Source: Psychrobacillus sp042885655 (GTDB lineage: Bacteria > Bacillota > Bacilli > Bacillales_A > Planococcaceae). From it: a stretch of 64,000 nt of DNA. Below the pieces are notes generated by a model, which worked only from the letters and a program-made list of their open reading frames with translations, was not told where the DNA came from and ran no database searches. How positions within the stretch are numbered: the stretch's first letter is position 1; each line of letters opens with the position of its first letter. The translations under genes and the position numbers were made by a program. Positions 32,853 through 42,087 of the stretch are shown piece by piece. The stretch spans positions 186,001-250,000 of the forward strand of contig NZ_JBHVRO010000005.1 of NCBI RefSeq assembly GCF_042885655.1. The letters run 5' to 3'.

Positions 32853-34287
32853 ATTTATGCGCAATATGCACTTTAAGTAGTTTGCCTTTTACCGTTGTGT
32901 TTCTCATCGTTTTTAATACGAGAGGACCTTTGCCATTTAGGATTTCGACGTAAGTGACATTGTCTTGAATCGTAATGATACCGATGTCATCAGCGGAAAC
33001 TCCTTCTATTTTTGCAATTGTTCCTACGAAATCGACTGCGCGAAGTTTCTTTTTCTTGCCGCCGTTGAAATATAATTTAGTGATGTTTGCGTTTAATTGT
33101 GCACCTTTTGATTCTTTAACTTCTGGTTGTTCTTGCATTTTCAAATCAAACGCTGCACGATTTTTTGCAACTGCTTCCTCAGAGAATTCCGCTCCTGTAG
33201 GAATCTCAAAGCCAATATAACTTTCAATTTCCTTTACAAACTTGTCCTCATATGGAGTTGCAAGCATAATCGATTTCCCACTACGACCCGCACGTCCTGT
33301 TCTACCAGTTCTATGCACATAGCTTTCTTTTTCAAGTGGCACATCATAATGAACAACATGTGTAATGTCTTCAATATCAATTCCACGAGCTGCAACATCT
33401 GTGGCAATTAAATATCGGAAATCTCCTCGACGGAAATCATCCATTACCTCAAAACGGTCTTCTTGCATCATTCCACCATGAATTTTGTCTGCTGTATACC
33501 CTTTTTCATCTAACACATCCACCAGTTGTTCTACTCGTTCCTTAGTACGACAGAATATGATACAACTGTCAGGGTTTTCGATAATAGTTAGTTTTTCAAG
33601 GAATGATAGCTTCAGTTCCTCCACCACTACATACTTCACATGCTCAATATCTGGAGCATTTTCTTCGGCAGCATCTATCTCAATAGATACAGCTTGCTTC
33701 ATGTATTTACTACTTAGCTTTTTAATCACATCCGATAAAGTAGCTGAAAATAACATCGTAGTACGTTCTTTTGGCAATAATTTAATAATTGATTCCACTT
33801 GCTCTAAAAAGCCCATATTTAACATTTCATCTGCTTCATCAATGACAAGGTATTCAATTTTGGACACATCAAGTGTTCCTTTTTCGATATGGTCCAGCAC
33901 TCGTCCAGGTGTCCCTACAACGATATGTGTTTTTTGCTTTAATGCTAATTTTTGTTTGGCAAAAGGTGATTTTCCGTACAAGGCAAGTCCTTTTATTCGC
34001 TTATAACGACCTATATTCGTTATGTCTTCTTGTACCTGAACAGCTAGTTCTCTTGTAGGTGTGAGCACTAATGCTTGTGGTTTGTTTTCTTCCCAATCGA
34101 CAAGCTCACATAACGGCGTCGCGAATGAAGCGGTTTTTCCACTACCTGTTTTAGATTTCACAAGAATATCTTGTTTCTGAAGGGCAACCGGAATAACCTT
34201 TTGTTGTACTTCTGTCGGCTCTGTGTAGCCTAATTGTTCGATTGCGCGTAATATTTTTTCGTCTAAATTTAACTCTTTAAAATGCAC
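32851..34287 (-). CDS. dbpA: DEAD-box RNA helicase DbpA/YxiN
   Basis: 478 residues. Helicase motifs are complete: SKTGSGKT, PTREL, GTPGR, VIDEADEML, SAT, and RGIDIEDI with HRTGRTGRAG. The C-terminal domain (about 400-478: ITKLYFNGGKKKKLRAVDF, ADDIGIITI, TTVKGKLLKVHIA) is the RRM-like domain that binds hairpin 92 of 23S rRNA in DbpA/YxiN. It helps assemble the large ribosomal subunit. Monocistronic. Confidence 0.95.
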   Translation of the reverse strand: MHFKELNLDEKILRAIEQLGYTEPTEVQQKVIPVALQKQDILVKSKTGSGKTASFATPLCELVDWEENKPQALVLTPTRELAVQVQEDITNIGRYKRIKGLALYGKSPFAKQKLALKQKTHIVVGTPGRVLDHIEKGTLDVSKIEYLVIDEADEMLNMGFLEQVESIIKLLPKERTTMLFSATLSDVIKKLSSKYMKQAVSIEIDAAEENAPDIEHVKYVVVEELKLSFLEKLTIIENPDSCIIFCRTKERVEQLVDVLDEKGYTADKIHGGMMQEDRFEVMDDFRRGDFRYLIATDVAARGIDIEDITHVVHYDVPLEKESYVHRTGRTGRAGRSGKSIMLATPYEDKFVKEIESYIGFEIPTGAEFSEEAVAKNRAAFDLKMQEQPEVKESKGAQLNANITKLYFNGGKKKKLRAVDFVGTIAKIEGVSADDIGIITIQDNVTYVEILNGKGPLVLKTMRNTTVKGKLLKVHIAHK

Positions 34288-34460
34288 TATTCATAATCTC
34301 CTCTTTAAATCTTATTTAATCGCTGAATATTTATCATTCTATATGTTTAAAATTGTAGAACTTTCGACAAATAACCTCTTTAACACATTATAACAGGTTA
34401 ACTATGGTATAATTGAAATATCGCTTTTTGCGTGAATAAAACTAGAAAAGAGGTTAACAC

Positions 34461-34682
34461 ATGAGTTTCCAAAGACAAACAAAAGAAGTTTCTGACTTCG
34501 TAGCAGCAAGGTCAATTGATGAAAAGATCTCTTTTACACGTAATGATCACGAAGTTCATGGTACTATTTTCAAAATTTTAGAGCAGTCGGTTATTGTCGA
34601 AATTTCTACTGAAGATGCGAAGAAAATTAATGTTCCTTCCAATTTAACAGTAGTATCCCATAAAAATTATACTGTGCTATAA
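34461..34682 (+). CDS. YkvS-like (DUF2187) small protein
   Basis: 73 residues, a predicted small beta barrel: EKISFTRNDHEVHGTIFKIL, then VIVEISTEDA and the YTVL end. This is the KOW-like DUF2187 family of Bacillus YkvS. Function unknown. AAAAGAGG precedes the ATG. The last 16 bp overlap the end of recQ, which runs in the opposite direction. Confidence 0.75.
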   Translation: MSFQRQTKEVSDFVAARSIDEKISFTRNDHEVHGTIFKILEQSVIVEISTEDAKKINVPSNLTVVSHKNYTVL

Positions 34683-36442
34683 AGACTAATTTCCTCGAGA
34701 AAAACTTTTCCATATTTCTCTTGTTTATTAGCACCTACACCGTGTACATCTAATAATTCTTCTTCGGTTTGCGGGCGCTTCACACACATATCTTGTAGTG
34801 TTTTATCTGAGAAAATAACAAATGGTGGTACACCAGCTTCGTCCGCAAGTTTTTTCCGAAGCACTCTTAATCCTTCAAATAATGGATCATTTTTCGCAAT
34901 TTGTTTCGTTACCGCTACTCCTTTTCGCATCACTTGTCTTTCCCCAAGTAATACATCCTTTCCTGCATCTGATACATAAATGGTCGGCAAGCTTCCATGA
35001 TTGACTAAAAGTAAACCTTCCGAAATCATAAATTCCATTAGCCCAGAAACTTCTTTTAACGATTTATTTTTTAATATTCCGTAAGTAGATAGTTTCGTAA
35101 ATCCAAAATCCATTACTTTTTTGTTTTGCGAACCAGTTAACACTTGAGCAGTAATTGTTTTCCCAAACTTCTGTCCCATTCGAACAACACAAGACAAGAT
35201 CATTTGCACCTCTTTTGTAACATCAGACATTTCCCTTGTATCTGTACAATTACCACAACTACCACACGGCTCTCCATTTGGTTCTCCAAAATAATTTACG
35301 ATAAATTGTTGTAAACAATTTTCCGTATGGCAATAATCGACCATTCCTTGTAGCTTTTCCAATTCTTGCGGAATTCTTTCACGGTCCAACGCTTGGTCAA
35401 TTAAAAATCTTTGTGTCTGCACATCTTGTGATGCATACAACACGACACACTCACTTGGTAATCCGTCTCTTCCAGCTCTTCCTGCCTCTTGATAATAGCT
35501 TTCCATATTTTTAGGCAGTTGATAATGAATTACATATCGTACATTCGATTTATCGATCCCCATACCGAATGCATTCGTTGCAACCATTACTTGCGCTTCA
35601 TCCGTCAGAAAACGCTCTTGTTCTTTATTACGAAATGCCTCAGGAAGACCTGCGTGATATTTCGCAGCGCGTACACCAACCTTTATTAGCAACTCATGTA
35701 GAAGATCAACTGTCTTTCTAGTAGCTGCATAAATAATTCCTACTTCTTTCGCATTCTTTTTAATAAAGTCTTTCAAAAATCGATTTTTGTCTTGTCCTAG
35801 CACAACTGAAAAAGCTAAATTTGAACGAGCAAATCCTGTTATCACTGTATTATCTTGTTCAATTTGAAGCAATCGACATATGTCCGCTCGCACATCAGGA
35901 GTAGCTGTGGCAGTTAAAGCAAGTACGACTGGGGCTTCCTCAAAAACTTCCTTTAATCGATGAATTGCACGATAGCTCGGTCTAAAATCATGTCCCCATT
36001 GGGAAATACAGTGTGCTTCATCTACTGCAATTAATGGCACTTTAACGCGCTTTAGTTGACTTAGAAAGCTTTGTGATTCCAATCGTTCAGGTGCTATATA
36101 CAGTAAACGATAATGCCCATTTTGTACTTCGTCCATCGTTTCTCTTACTTCTTCTGCAGTTAATGTACTATTAATAAAGGCTGCTGGAATTCCTGCCTGT
36201 AATAATGTATCTACTTGATCCTTCATAAGTGAGATTAATGGTGAAATAACAATTGTCGGCCCTTCCATCAATAAGGAAGGAATTTGATAGCAAAGAGATT
36301 TACCGCCACCAGTTGGCATTACACATAAACTTGATTTGTTTTCTAACACATAGTTTATAATGGTTTCCTGTCCTTCTCGGAACGAATCATATCCGAAATA
36401 TGTTTGTAATAACTGACGTGCGTTTTCTAACAATTGAGTCAC
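34667..36442 (-). CDS. recQ: ATP-dependent DNA helicase RecQ
   Basis: 591 residues with the full RecQ layout: helicase core (MPTGGGKSLCYQIP, VDEAHCISQWGHDFR, QEAGRAGRDG), the zinc site CHTENC...CGSCGNC, RQC winged helix, and a C-terminal HRDC domain (LFEGLRVLRKKLA...GVGANKQEKYG). It unwinds DNA 3'-5' in recombination and fork repair. AGGGAGGAG lies before the ATG; a terminator at 36455-36487 separates it from the upstream gene. It overlaps the convergent YkvS-like gene by 16 bp. Confidence 0.95.
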   Translation of the reverse strand: MTQLLENARQLLQTYFGYDSFREGQETIINYVLENKSSLCVMPTGGGKSLCYQIPSLLMEGPTIVISPLISLMKDQVDTLLQAGIPAAFINSTLTAEEVRETMDEVQNGHYRLLYIAPERLESQSFLSQLKRVKVPLIAVDEAHCISQWGHDFRPSYRAIHRLKEVFEEAPVVLALTATATPDVRADICRLLQIEQDNTVITGFARSNLAFSVVLGQDKNRFLKDFIKKNAKEVGIIYAATRKTVDLLHELLIKVGVRAAKYHAGLPEAFRNKEQERFLTDEAQVMVATNAFGMGIDKSNVRYVIHYQLPKNMESYYQEAGRAGRDGLPSECVVLYASQDVQTQRFLIDQALDRERIPQELEKLQGMVDYCHTENCLQQFIVNYFGEPNGEPCGSCGNCTDTREMSDVTKEVQMILSCVVRMGQKFGKTITAQVLTGSQNKKVMDFGFTKLSTYGILKNKSLKEVSGLMEFMISEGLLLVNHGSLPTIYVSDAGKDVLLGERQVMRKGVAVTKQIAKNDPLFEGLRVLRKKLADEAGVPPFVIFSDKTLQDMCVKRPQTEEELLDVHGVGANKQEKYGKVFLEEISLYSTV

Positions 36443-36454
36443 TCCTCCCTTAAG

Positions 36455-36487
36455 AAAAAAGGGTAAACAGATTACTTTCTGTTTACC
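36455..36487 (-). terminator. terminator of the small membrane-protein gene
   Basis: GGTAAACAG pairs with CTGTTTACC, followed by CTTTTTTC on the minus strand; it overlaps the stop codon. Confidence 0.85.
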
Positions 36488-36708
36488 TTCTTGTTTTTTA
36501 ACACGTTTTTTGTTGGTTTTGGATCTATTTTATCAATATCTGATCCTAGTAGAAAATATCCAATAATAGAGGATACAATTGCTGCACCTGCAATGATTAG
36601 TACTTTATTTATAATAGTTACTTCATTATAATCATCTTGGTTTAGAATAAACGTTGCTAGCACAGCAACTACGACCATAATAGGTACGATGACTTTAGAT
36701 TTCTTCAC
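36472..36708 (-). CDS. small two-TM membrane protein
   Basis: 78 residues from GTG at 36708, which follows GGGAGGAAG by 6-9 nt; an ATG further upstream lacks a ribosome site. Two hydrophobic helices (about 6-22 and 35-55) and a Lys/Asn-rich cytoplasmic tail (DPKPTKNVLKNKKVNRK). No family recognised; function unknown. Divergent from another small membrane protein at 36783. Confidence 0.65.
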   Translation of the reverse strand: MKKSKVIVPIMVVVAVLATFILNQDDYNEVTIINKVLIIAGAAIVSSIIGYFLLGSDIDKIDPKPTKNVLKNKKVNRK

Positions 36709-36782
36709 AGCGAACTTCCTCCCTATACTTACGTATAGTATATTGTACCATAAGAATATAGGTAGAGAGGAGCGAACCACAT

Positions 36783-36905
36783 ATGGAAACAACAGCTTTT
36801 ATATTTGCCATTATTGCATTTGTATTCGCAATCGATGCGACAAGCAAATATAACAAACTGGAAAATAGAGTGAAAAAGCTGGAAAATAATAATTCGAGCG
36901 AATAA
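36783..36905 (+). CDS. 40-residue membrane/coiled-coil protein
   Basis: AGAGGAG lies 10 nt before the ATG. The protein has one TM helix (TAFIFAIIAFVFAIDA) and a short leucine-zipper-like tail (YNKLENRVKKLENN). Small proteins of this layout occur in many Bacillales but the role is unknown; an assembly or anchor function is possible. It lies 47 bp ahead of the rRNA methyltransferase gene, likely in the same transcript. Confidence 0.65.
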   Translation: METTAFIFAIIAFVFAIDATSKYNKLENRVKKLENNNSSE

Positions 36906-36952
36906 GTGAACTACTATGAGATAATGATTAAAAATGAAACTTGAGGATGACA

Positions 36953-38146
36953 ATGATGACAAATGAAATAGATGTAAAAGTTAAAGATGCACTTGCACAA
37001 GATCTACAAAAAGGAGTTCCTATTCTTTTAAAAGATGGGTTCCATGAAGCTGATTCTTTAGAAGAAGGTTCTATTTTGAAATTACAAAACCCAACAGGCA
37101 AATTTATAGGAAAAGGCTATGTTGGAATGCAAAATAAAGGGATAGGTTGGCTTCTGTCGAAAAATGAAACCGAAAAAATTGATACTTCCTTTTTTCAAAA
37201 GAAAATAGCTTCAGCAATCAAACATCGTGCGGATTACTATAGTAGTAGCGATACGACTGCTTTCCGTGTATTTAACGGAGAAGGCGATGGAATCGGCGGT
37301 CTAACAATTGATTATTTCGATGGTTTCTATTTATTGAGCTGGTACAGCGAAGGAATATATTCCTTCAAAAAAATGATTATAGAGGCAATTGAGGCATCAG
37401 TTTCGTATAAAGGAATTTATGAGAAGAAACGTTTTGATACAAAGGGTCAATATGTGGAAGACGATGATTTTGTGAAAGGTGAACGTGGTGAGTTTCCACT
37501 AATAGTGAAGGAAAATGGTCTCAATTTCGCAATCTATTTGAATGACGGAGCAATGGTTGGTGTATTTCTTGACCAGCGAGACGTTCGGAAAAAGATACGT
37601 GATGCTTATTCAAAAGGAAAAACTGTATTGAATACTTTTTCTTATACTGGCGCTTTTTCTGTATTTGCCGCAGCTGGAGGTGCAACTAAAACGACCAGTG
37701 TCGATCTTGCAAAACGAAGCTTAAGCAAAACAACAGAGCAATTTGAAGTGAACGGAATTGATGTAGAGAAACAAGACATCATCGTGATGGATGTTTTTGA
37801 TTATTTTAAGTATGCTAAACGAAAAGAATTAGCTTTTGATGTCGTAATCCTTGATCCTCCAAGCTTTGCACGTTCGAAAAAATACACATTTAGCTCAGCT
37901 AAGGACTATACAAAATTGCTAAAAGACGCAATTGCAATTACCGAGAAAAATGGAGTTATCGTTGCATCTACAAACAACGCTACCTTTGGTATGAAAAAAT
38001 TTAAAACATTTGTGGAAAAGGCTTTTAAAGAAAGTAATCGTAAATATACAATTGAAGAAGAATTTTCACTTCCAAGCGACTTTAGAACATCTCCGCTTTT
38101 TAAAGAAGGAAATTATTTGAAAGTACTGTTTATACAAGCAAAATAA
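36953..38146 (+). CDS. class I rRNA methyltransferase, RlmI/YwbD-like
   Basis: About 397 residues from the ATG at 36953; GAGG lies 6 nt before it, and ATG codons at 36947 and 36956 are alternatives. An N-terminal PUA-like region is followed by the RlmK/RlmI Rossmann domain: VGVFLDQRDVR, the SAM loop LNTFSYTGAFSVFAA, and the catalytic-loop-like LDPPSFARSK. The family makes m5C in 23S rRNA in E. coli (RlmI); the Bacillus target is not established. Confidence 0.88.
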   Translation: MMTNEIDVKVKDALAQDLQKGVPILLKDGFHEADSLEEGSILKLQNPTGKFIGKGYVGMQNKGIGWLLSKNETEKIDTSFFQKKIASAIKHRADYYSSSDTTAFRVFNGEGDGIGGLTIDYFDGFYLLSWYSEGIYSFKKMIIEAIEASVSYKGIYEKKRFDTKGQYVEDDDFVKGERGEFPLIVKENGLNFAIYLNDGAMVGVFLDQRDVRKKIRDAYSKGKTVLNTFSYTGAFSVFAAAGGATKTTSVDLAKRSLSKTTEQFEVNGIDVEKQDIIVMDVFDYFKYAKRKELAFDVVILDPPSFARSKKYTFSSAKDYTKLLKDAIAITEKNGVIVASTNNATFGMKKFKTFVEKAFKESNRKYTIEEEFSLPSDFRTSPLFKEGNYLKVLFIQAK

Positions 38147-38159
38147 TGAAATAGAAAAA

Positions 38160-38197
38160 CGGAGCGATGGATAAATTTTCATCTGTTCCGATTTTTT
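38160..38197 (+). terminator. terminator after the rRNA methyltransferase
   Basis: CGGAGCGATG pairs imperfectly with CATCTGTTCCG (G-U pairs), followed by ATTTTTTA. Confidence 0.7.
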
Positions 38198-38278
38198 ATT
38201 TTGGAACATATATCTTGTTTTTTCGTCTGAATAATTAGATTTATACAAATTGTATTCATGCTTGGAAGGGGGTATATA

Positions 38279-38566
38279 ATGATCAATGCAATTGCTCTTG
38301 CAAGTTTAATTCTTTTTGGAGGCTTATTTCTAGGGTTTATTTTGACTTTGAAAAAGAGCATTAAAAGAAAGCTGATCATTTGGGGACTTATTACCATGTT
38401 TATTATTACACCATTTCTCGGTTGGATCATCAGCATTATTGTTGGTATTATAGAGGGAGATGGATTTGCAGCCGTTGGAATGATGATGTTGCTGTTTCCG
38501 CTCTTTTTTGTCATTGGATTAGTTTTATTGATTGTAGGGATTGTTAGAAAAGAAGCCCTTCCATAA
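38279..38566 (+). CDS. small membrane protein, three TM helices
   Basis: 95 residues from ATG 38279, 6 nt after GGAAGGGGG; an earlier in-frame start lies ahead of that site and is unlikely. Hydrophobic segments at about 3-24, 34-57 and 68-89 with basic loops between. No family recognised. Single gene with its own terminator. Confidence 0.65.
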   Translation: MINAIALASLILFGGLFLGFILTLKKSIKRKLIIWGLITMFIITPFLGWIISIIVGIIEGDGFAAVGMMMLLFPLFFVIGLVLLIVGIVRKEALP

Positions 38567-38579
38567 TTGGATAATGTGT

Positions 38580-38610
38580 ACCCATTAGAACTACTCTCTA
38601 ATGGGTTTTT
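38580..38610 (+). terminator. terminator after the three-TM gene
   Basis: ACCCATTAGA pairs with TCTAATGGGT across 7 nt, followed by TTTTATTTT. Confidence 0.9.
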
Positions 38611-38910
38611 ATTTTGACCCATTTTGGAAATGCATTCGTATTAAGTGTAATTGGACACATCATTTATTAAGTTACTTGGCAAATGCTTTTATCCTAGCAG
38701 GATTTTCGTATTGGGAAAATAAATATGGAACAGTTTCGTTAGTTTTATTTGTGTTTGGTTTTTAATTTATGTACAAATATGTATGCCATTTGCTTTCACG
38801 ATTTACGGGTAGTTTGTCAATTTAGATATACTATGGCACTATATAAGCATACATAGGAATGCATATATGTTTAAAAAGAGAAGAGAACTATTGAACGGAG
38901 GAAATGAGCT
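38611..38910. other. intergenic stretch without a supported gene
   Basis: A 54-codon open frame (ATG 38601 to TAA near 38765) reads a hydrophobic C-terminal half but has no ribosome site and starts inside the terminator, so it is not called. The 3' part must hold the promoter for the YjdM-like gene. Nothing else is seen. Confidence 0.5.
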
Positions 38911-39252
38911 ATGTCGACTTTACCAAATTGCCCAAAATGTAATTCAGAATACACTTACGAGGATGGCAGTCTTTTTGTTTGCCCAGAATGTGCACACGAA
39001 TGGACTTTAGAGGCAGAAACTGCAAATAGTGAAGAACAGAAGATAGTAAAGGATGCAAACGGAAATATCTTAAACGATGGCGATTCAGTAGCCATCATAA
39101 AAGACCTTAAAGTAAAAGGAAGTTCATCGACCTTAAAAATTGGTACTAAAGTTAAAAGTATTCGTTTAGTTGAAGGGGACCATGATATTGATTGCAAAAT
39201 TGATGGTTTTGGTGCTATGAAGTTAAAATCGGAATTTGTAAAAAAAATCTAG
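38911..39252 (+). CDS. YjdM/PhnA-family zinc-ribbon protein
   Basis: 113 residues. CPKCNSEYTYEDGSLFVCPEC (7-27) is the N-terminal zinc ribbon; the C-terminal PhnA domain follows (DANGNILNDGDSVAIIKDL, IDCKIDGFGAMKLKSEFVKK). Once linked to phosphonate use by the name PhnA, the family is now treated as of unknown function. GGAGG precedes the ATG. Confidence 0.9.
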   Translation: MSTLPNCPKCNSEYTYEDGSLFVCPECAHEWTLEAETANSEEQKIVKDANGNILNDGDSVAIIKDLKVKGSSSTLKIGTKVKSIRLVEGDHDIDCKIDGFGAMKLKSEFVKKI

Positions 39253-39280
39253 GTTTAGGTAACGTATATTTCGATATTCA

Positions 39281-39332
39281 AAAGTAAAACTCCCAAGAAG
39301 GAATTCATTCACTTCTCGGGAGTTTTACTTTT
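39281..39332. terminator. bidirectional terminator
   Basis: AAAGTAAAACTCCC pairs with GGGAGTTTTACTTT, with an inner GAAG/CTTC stem; it separates the YjdM-like gene from the convergent biotin-operon end. Confidence 0.93.
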
Positions 39333-39339
39333 AAGCAAG

Positions 39340-39648
39340 TCATTCAAAATAAATCGGGTAATGAGCCGCACATCTCTCATTGAAGGTTGCCTCACAATGC
39401 GGACAATTATCCGTTTGCATATACTCATGAATCGTCAGCTCTGTATGGCAGCTACCACAAAGGATTGCCAATTCGTCAAACTGCTCTTGCGACCAACGTT
39501 CGATCGTATGGTCAGCCTCGTCCTCATGGCATTTATAGCAAGGATAGTATCTATTGCAACACTTAAACTTTATGGCAATAATATCTTTTTCTGTATGATA
39601 ATGCGTACAGCGTGTTTCATTGTCCACGATAGCACCATAAACTTTCAT
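39340..39648 (-). CDS. CHY zinc-finger protein
   Basis: 102 residues, 7 Cys-containing motifs with the CHY signature CTHYHTEKD near 14, then CCNRYYPCYKCH and CGSCH...CPHC. Such short CHY proteins bind zinc; the bacterial role is unknown. Its ribosome site (GGGGGAG) lies inside the last codons of ecfT, and its ATG abuts the ecfT stop, so it is the last gene of the BirA-operator operon. Confidence 0.82.
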   Translation of the reverse strand: MKVYGAIVDNETRCTHYHTEKDIIAIKFKCCNRYYPCYKCHEDEADHTIERWSQEQFDELAILCGSCHTELTIHEYMQTDNCPHCEATFNERCAAHYPIYFE

Positions 39649-40452
39649 CTATACTCCCCCTAACTTTATTAGTAGCATTGTTAACACAAATAAAACGGCC
39701 ACAGCACCCACTATGGAATCGATTTGTCGAAATTGCAATAGCTTATATTGAGTTCTCCCCTTGCCTTTTCCATAAGCTCGCGCATCAATTGCATAGGTGA
39801 GCTGTTCTGCACGTTGAATAGTTGTAAAGAGTAGAGGAATTAATATTGGAATATAAGCAAAAATACGTTTTGGTAGCGATAATGCTGACATATCATATCC
39901 TCTTGCTTTTTGAGCCAAAAGAAGCCGATCAAGCTCCTGCAAGATCGTTGGGATAAATCGTATGGCAATGACTATCATTAATGAAAACTGTTCCACTGGC
40001 ACATTGAATTTTGACAACGGAGCTAGTAGTTTTTCAAGACCTCTCGCTAATTCAAGAGGCTTTGTCGTTAACGTCAAAACAGAAGCTAATAAAACGAGTA
40101 AAATAATTCTCCCGACAAAGCGTATCCCATTTTCTAGCCCCTCTTGGGTCACCTCCATAAATGACCAAGACCAGATGATTGTCCCTTTTGTGAGTAGCGT
40201 ATTATATACAAAGGTAAACGTCAAAATAAATAATAATGGCTTCAGACCTCGTCCAAAAACTTGCAGCGGAACTTTGGATAGTAACAATATTCCAACAACA
40301 AAAAGACTAGCAACTACATAACTAGCCACCGTCTCTAATGTTAGGAAACTCAGCATAATAATAAAGATACTTAAAATTTTCGTCCTTGGATCTAATCGGT
40401 GAAACACGGAATGCGTCTCCAAATATTGACCTATTAAAACGGTATTAGACAT
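39649..40452 (-). CDS. ecfT: ECF transporter transmembrane subunit EcfT
   Basis: 267 residues, 5-6 TM helices. The two cytoplasmic coupling motifs are present: AQKARGYD near 180 and AIDARAYGKG near 225. EcfT links the two ATPases to an S component such as BioY. It overlaps the end of ecfA2 by 8 bp. The housekeeping ecfA1A2T set of Firmicutes normally sits beside ribosomal protein genes, so this copy in a bioY operon may be a dedicated set (inference). Confidence 0.93.
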   Translation of the reverse strand: MSNTVLIGQYLETHSVFHRLDPRTKILSIFIIMLSFLTLETVASYVVASLFVVGILLLSKVPLQVFGRGLKPLLFILTFTFVYNTLLTKGTIIWSWSFMEVTQEGLENGIRFVGRIILLVLLASVLTLTTKPLELARGLEKLLAPLSKFNVPVEQFSLMIVIAIRFIPTILQELDRLLLAQKARGYDMSALSLPKRIFAYIPILIPLLFTTIQRAEQLTYAIDARAYGKGKGRTQYKLLQFRQIDSIVGAVAVLFVLTMLLIKLGGV

Positions 40453-41302
40453 TTAGAAGCCCCCTTGAACTCCAAAGCGGCATAATTTTTTCAAGAATAT
40501 CCTGCTCTCTGCAACTTGCAACTTCAATCTTCTGTCCTGATAATTTCTCCACCAACTTTAGAAATTGTACCGATTCCGGTAGCATCAAACCTAGTTTCTC
40601 TAGTAATGAAGACTGATCCAAAAATAAATGATTTGTGTCAAACTGTCCAATTAGATGTCCCTCGTGAAGCACGATGACTTCATCCGAATATTCAACGACA
40701 TCTTCCATTCGATGGGATACGAAGATTATAGTCCGGTTTTCTCGTTGCTGCCATTCTTTTAATAGCTGCAATAGAGTTGTTCTGCTGACTGGGTCGAGAC
40801 CTGCTGTCGGTTCATCCACAATAAGAAGCTTCGGATCCGTCATCAGCACAGAAGCAATTGCTACACTGCGCTTTTGTCCTCCACTTAGCTGGAACGGGGC
40901 TAATGGAAGCATTTCCTCCGACAAGCCTAATTGCGGTAAAATCTTTAAAATAGCCTCTGTAATTTGCTGATGTGAGAAGCCCTGGTGCTTCAGTGAAAAG
41001 GCAAGCTCCTTATAGACCGTTGTTTCAAATAGCTGATGCTCTGGATATTGAAAAACGAAGCCGATTTCCTGAATGACTTTTAATCGTCCTTTGGAATCTT
41101 TTTTTACGGGCTGCTGATGAATTAAATATTCACCATCAATGGAGGGAATCAAACCCTTTAACACTTTGACGAAAGTAGACTTCCCAGCCCCTGTTTGTCC
41201 AATAACGGAAATCCATTTACCTTCTTGAATCGTACAACTGACATTGTTTAGAGCCATTTGATGGGCATAGTTCACACATACATTGTTTAATTGATAGACC
41301 AT
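40445..41302 (-). CDS. ecfA2: ECF transporter ATPase EcfA2
   Basis: 285 residues from the ATG at 41302; AGAGGGGA lies about 10 nt ahead, while a start at 41326 would lengthen the overlap. Walker A GQTGAGKST, Q-loop FQYPEHQLF, signature LSGGQKR, Walker B LLIVDEPTAGLD and the HRMEDV switch are intact. With EcfA1 it powers uptake through EcfT. It overlaps ecfA1 by 16 bp. Confidence 0.93.
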   Translation of the reverse strand: MVYQLNNVCVNYAHQMALNNVSCTIQEGKWISVIGQTGAGKSTFVKVLKGLIPSIDGEYLIHQQPVKKDSKGRLKVIQEIGFVFQYPEHQLFETTVYKELAFSLKHQGFSHQQITEAILKILPQLGLSEEMLPLAPFQLSGGQKRSVAIASVLMTDPKLLIVDEPTAGLDPVSRTTLLQLLKEWQQRENRTIIFVSHRMEDVVEYSDEVIVLHEGHLIGQFDTNHLFLDQSSLLEKLGLMLPESVQFLKLVEKLSGQKIEVASCREQDILEKIMPLWSSRGLLNV

Positions 41303-42087
41303 TGTGAACGAATCCCCTCTTTCCAATCTGCACTAATTGGCGCTTCAAGTTGGAGTGTTTGATGTAAACGCACTGCAAATGGCAGCTGTAGCTGAAAATC
41401 CTTTACAGGTACTGTTTCAAAAAAAGTTACTGGGTCGCCATCAAATTTAAGACGTCCTTTATGTATAAGTAAAATGCGTTCGGCAGATAGAACCTCCTCC
41501 ATATGATGAGTAATGTGAATAATTGTCATGCCTTGGAGATGCAGTTCATGCATTATAGATAGAACCTGTTCCCTTCCCTGAGGATCCAGCATAGAAGTCG
41601 CCTCATCGAAAATAATAATTTGTGGACGCATTGCCAAAATAGCCGCTATCGCTACTCGTTGCTTTTGACCACCAGATAGCTGATGAGGCATCGCTTCTAA
41701 ATAATCCTCCATATGAACGGCTTGTAACGCATGATCCATTCGACTTCTCATTTCTTCCCTTGGAATGCGAATGTTTTCCAATCCAAAAAGCACCTCATCC
41801 ATGACGGTTGTGGTGATGAATTGGTCTTCTGGATTTTGAAAAACAAAACCTATATGTTGATGGATTTCGACCAGGTCAGATTGCTTTGACGTGTCTAGTT
41901 GTTGAAGTTTTACAGTGCCTTCTTTTGGTAGTAACAGTCCATCCATTAGTTTAGCAATAGTGGACTTCCCACTCCCATTTGCTCCAACGATCGCCACAAA
42001 CTCTCCTGCTTGAATCGTAAAGCTAACATCCTCTACAACAGGCTGCCCTTTTTTATAATAAAAATGAACATGATCAAATGTAAGCAT
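41287..42087 (-). CDS. ecfA1: ECF transporter ATPase EcfA1
   Basis: 266 residues: Walker A GANGSGKST, Q-loop FQNPEDQFI, signature LSGGQKQR, Walker B IIIFDEATSMLD and switch HHMEEV. It starts right at the stop of the SDR gene (stop 42088, start 42087), so the transport genes are joined to the acyl-CoA genes in one operon. Confidence 0.93.
   Translation of the reverse strand: MLTFDHVHFYYKKGQPVVEDVSFTIQAGEFVAIVGANGSGKSTIAKLMDGLLLPKEGTVKLQQLDTSKQSDLVEIHQHIGFVFQNPEDQFITTTVMDEVLFGLENIRIPREEMRSRMDHALQAVHMEDYLEAMPHQLSGGQKQRVAIAAILAMRPQIIIFDEATSMLDPQGREQVLSIMHELHLQGMTIIHITHHMEEVLSAERILLIHKGRLKFDGDPVTFFETVPVKDFQLQLPFAVRLHQTLQLEAPISADWKEGIRSQWSIN

Noticed and set aside
32551..32953. Two open frames of 84-96 codons on the plus strand through the 32.6-kb repeat
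   Set aside because: They are produced by the 21-bp repeat itself, change frame at 20-bp steps, have no ribosome site, and run into the dbpA gene antisense.
38601..38765. 54-codon hydrophobic frame after the three-TM gene
   Set aside because: The ATG is inside the terminator stem, and there is no ribosome site.
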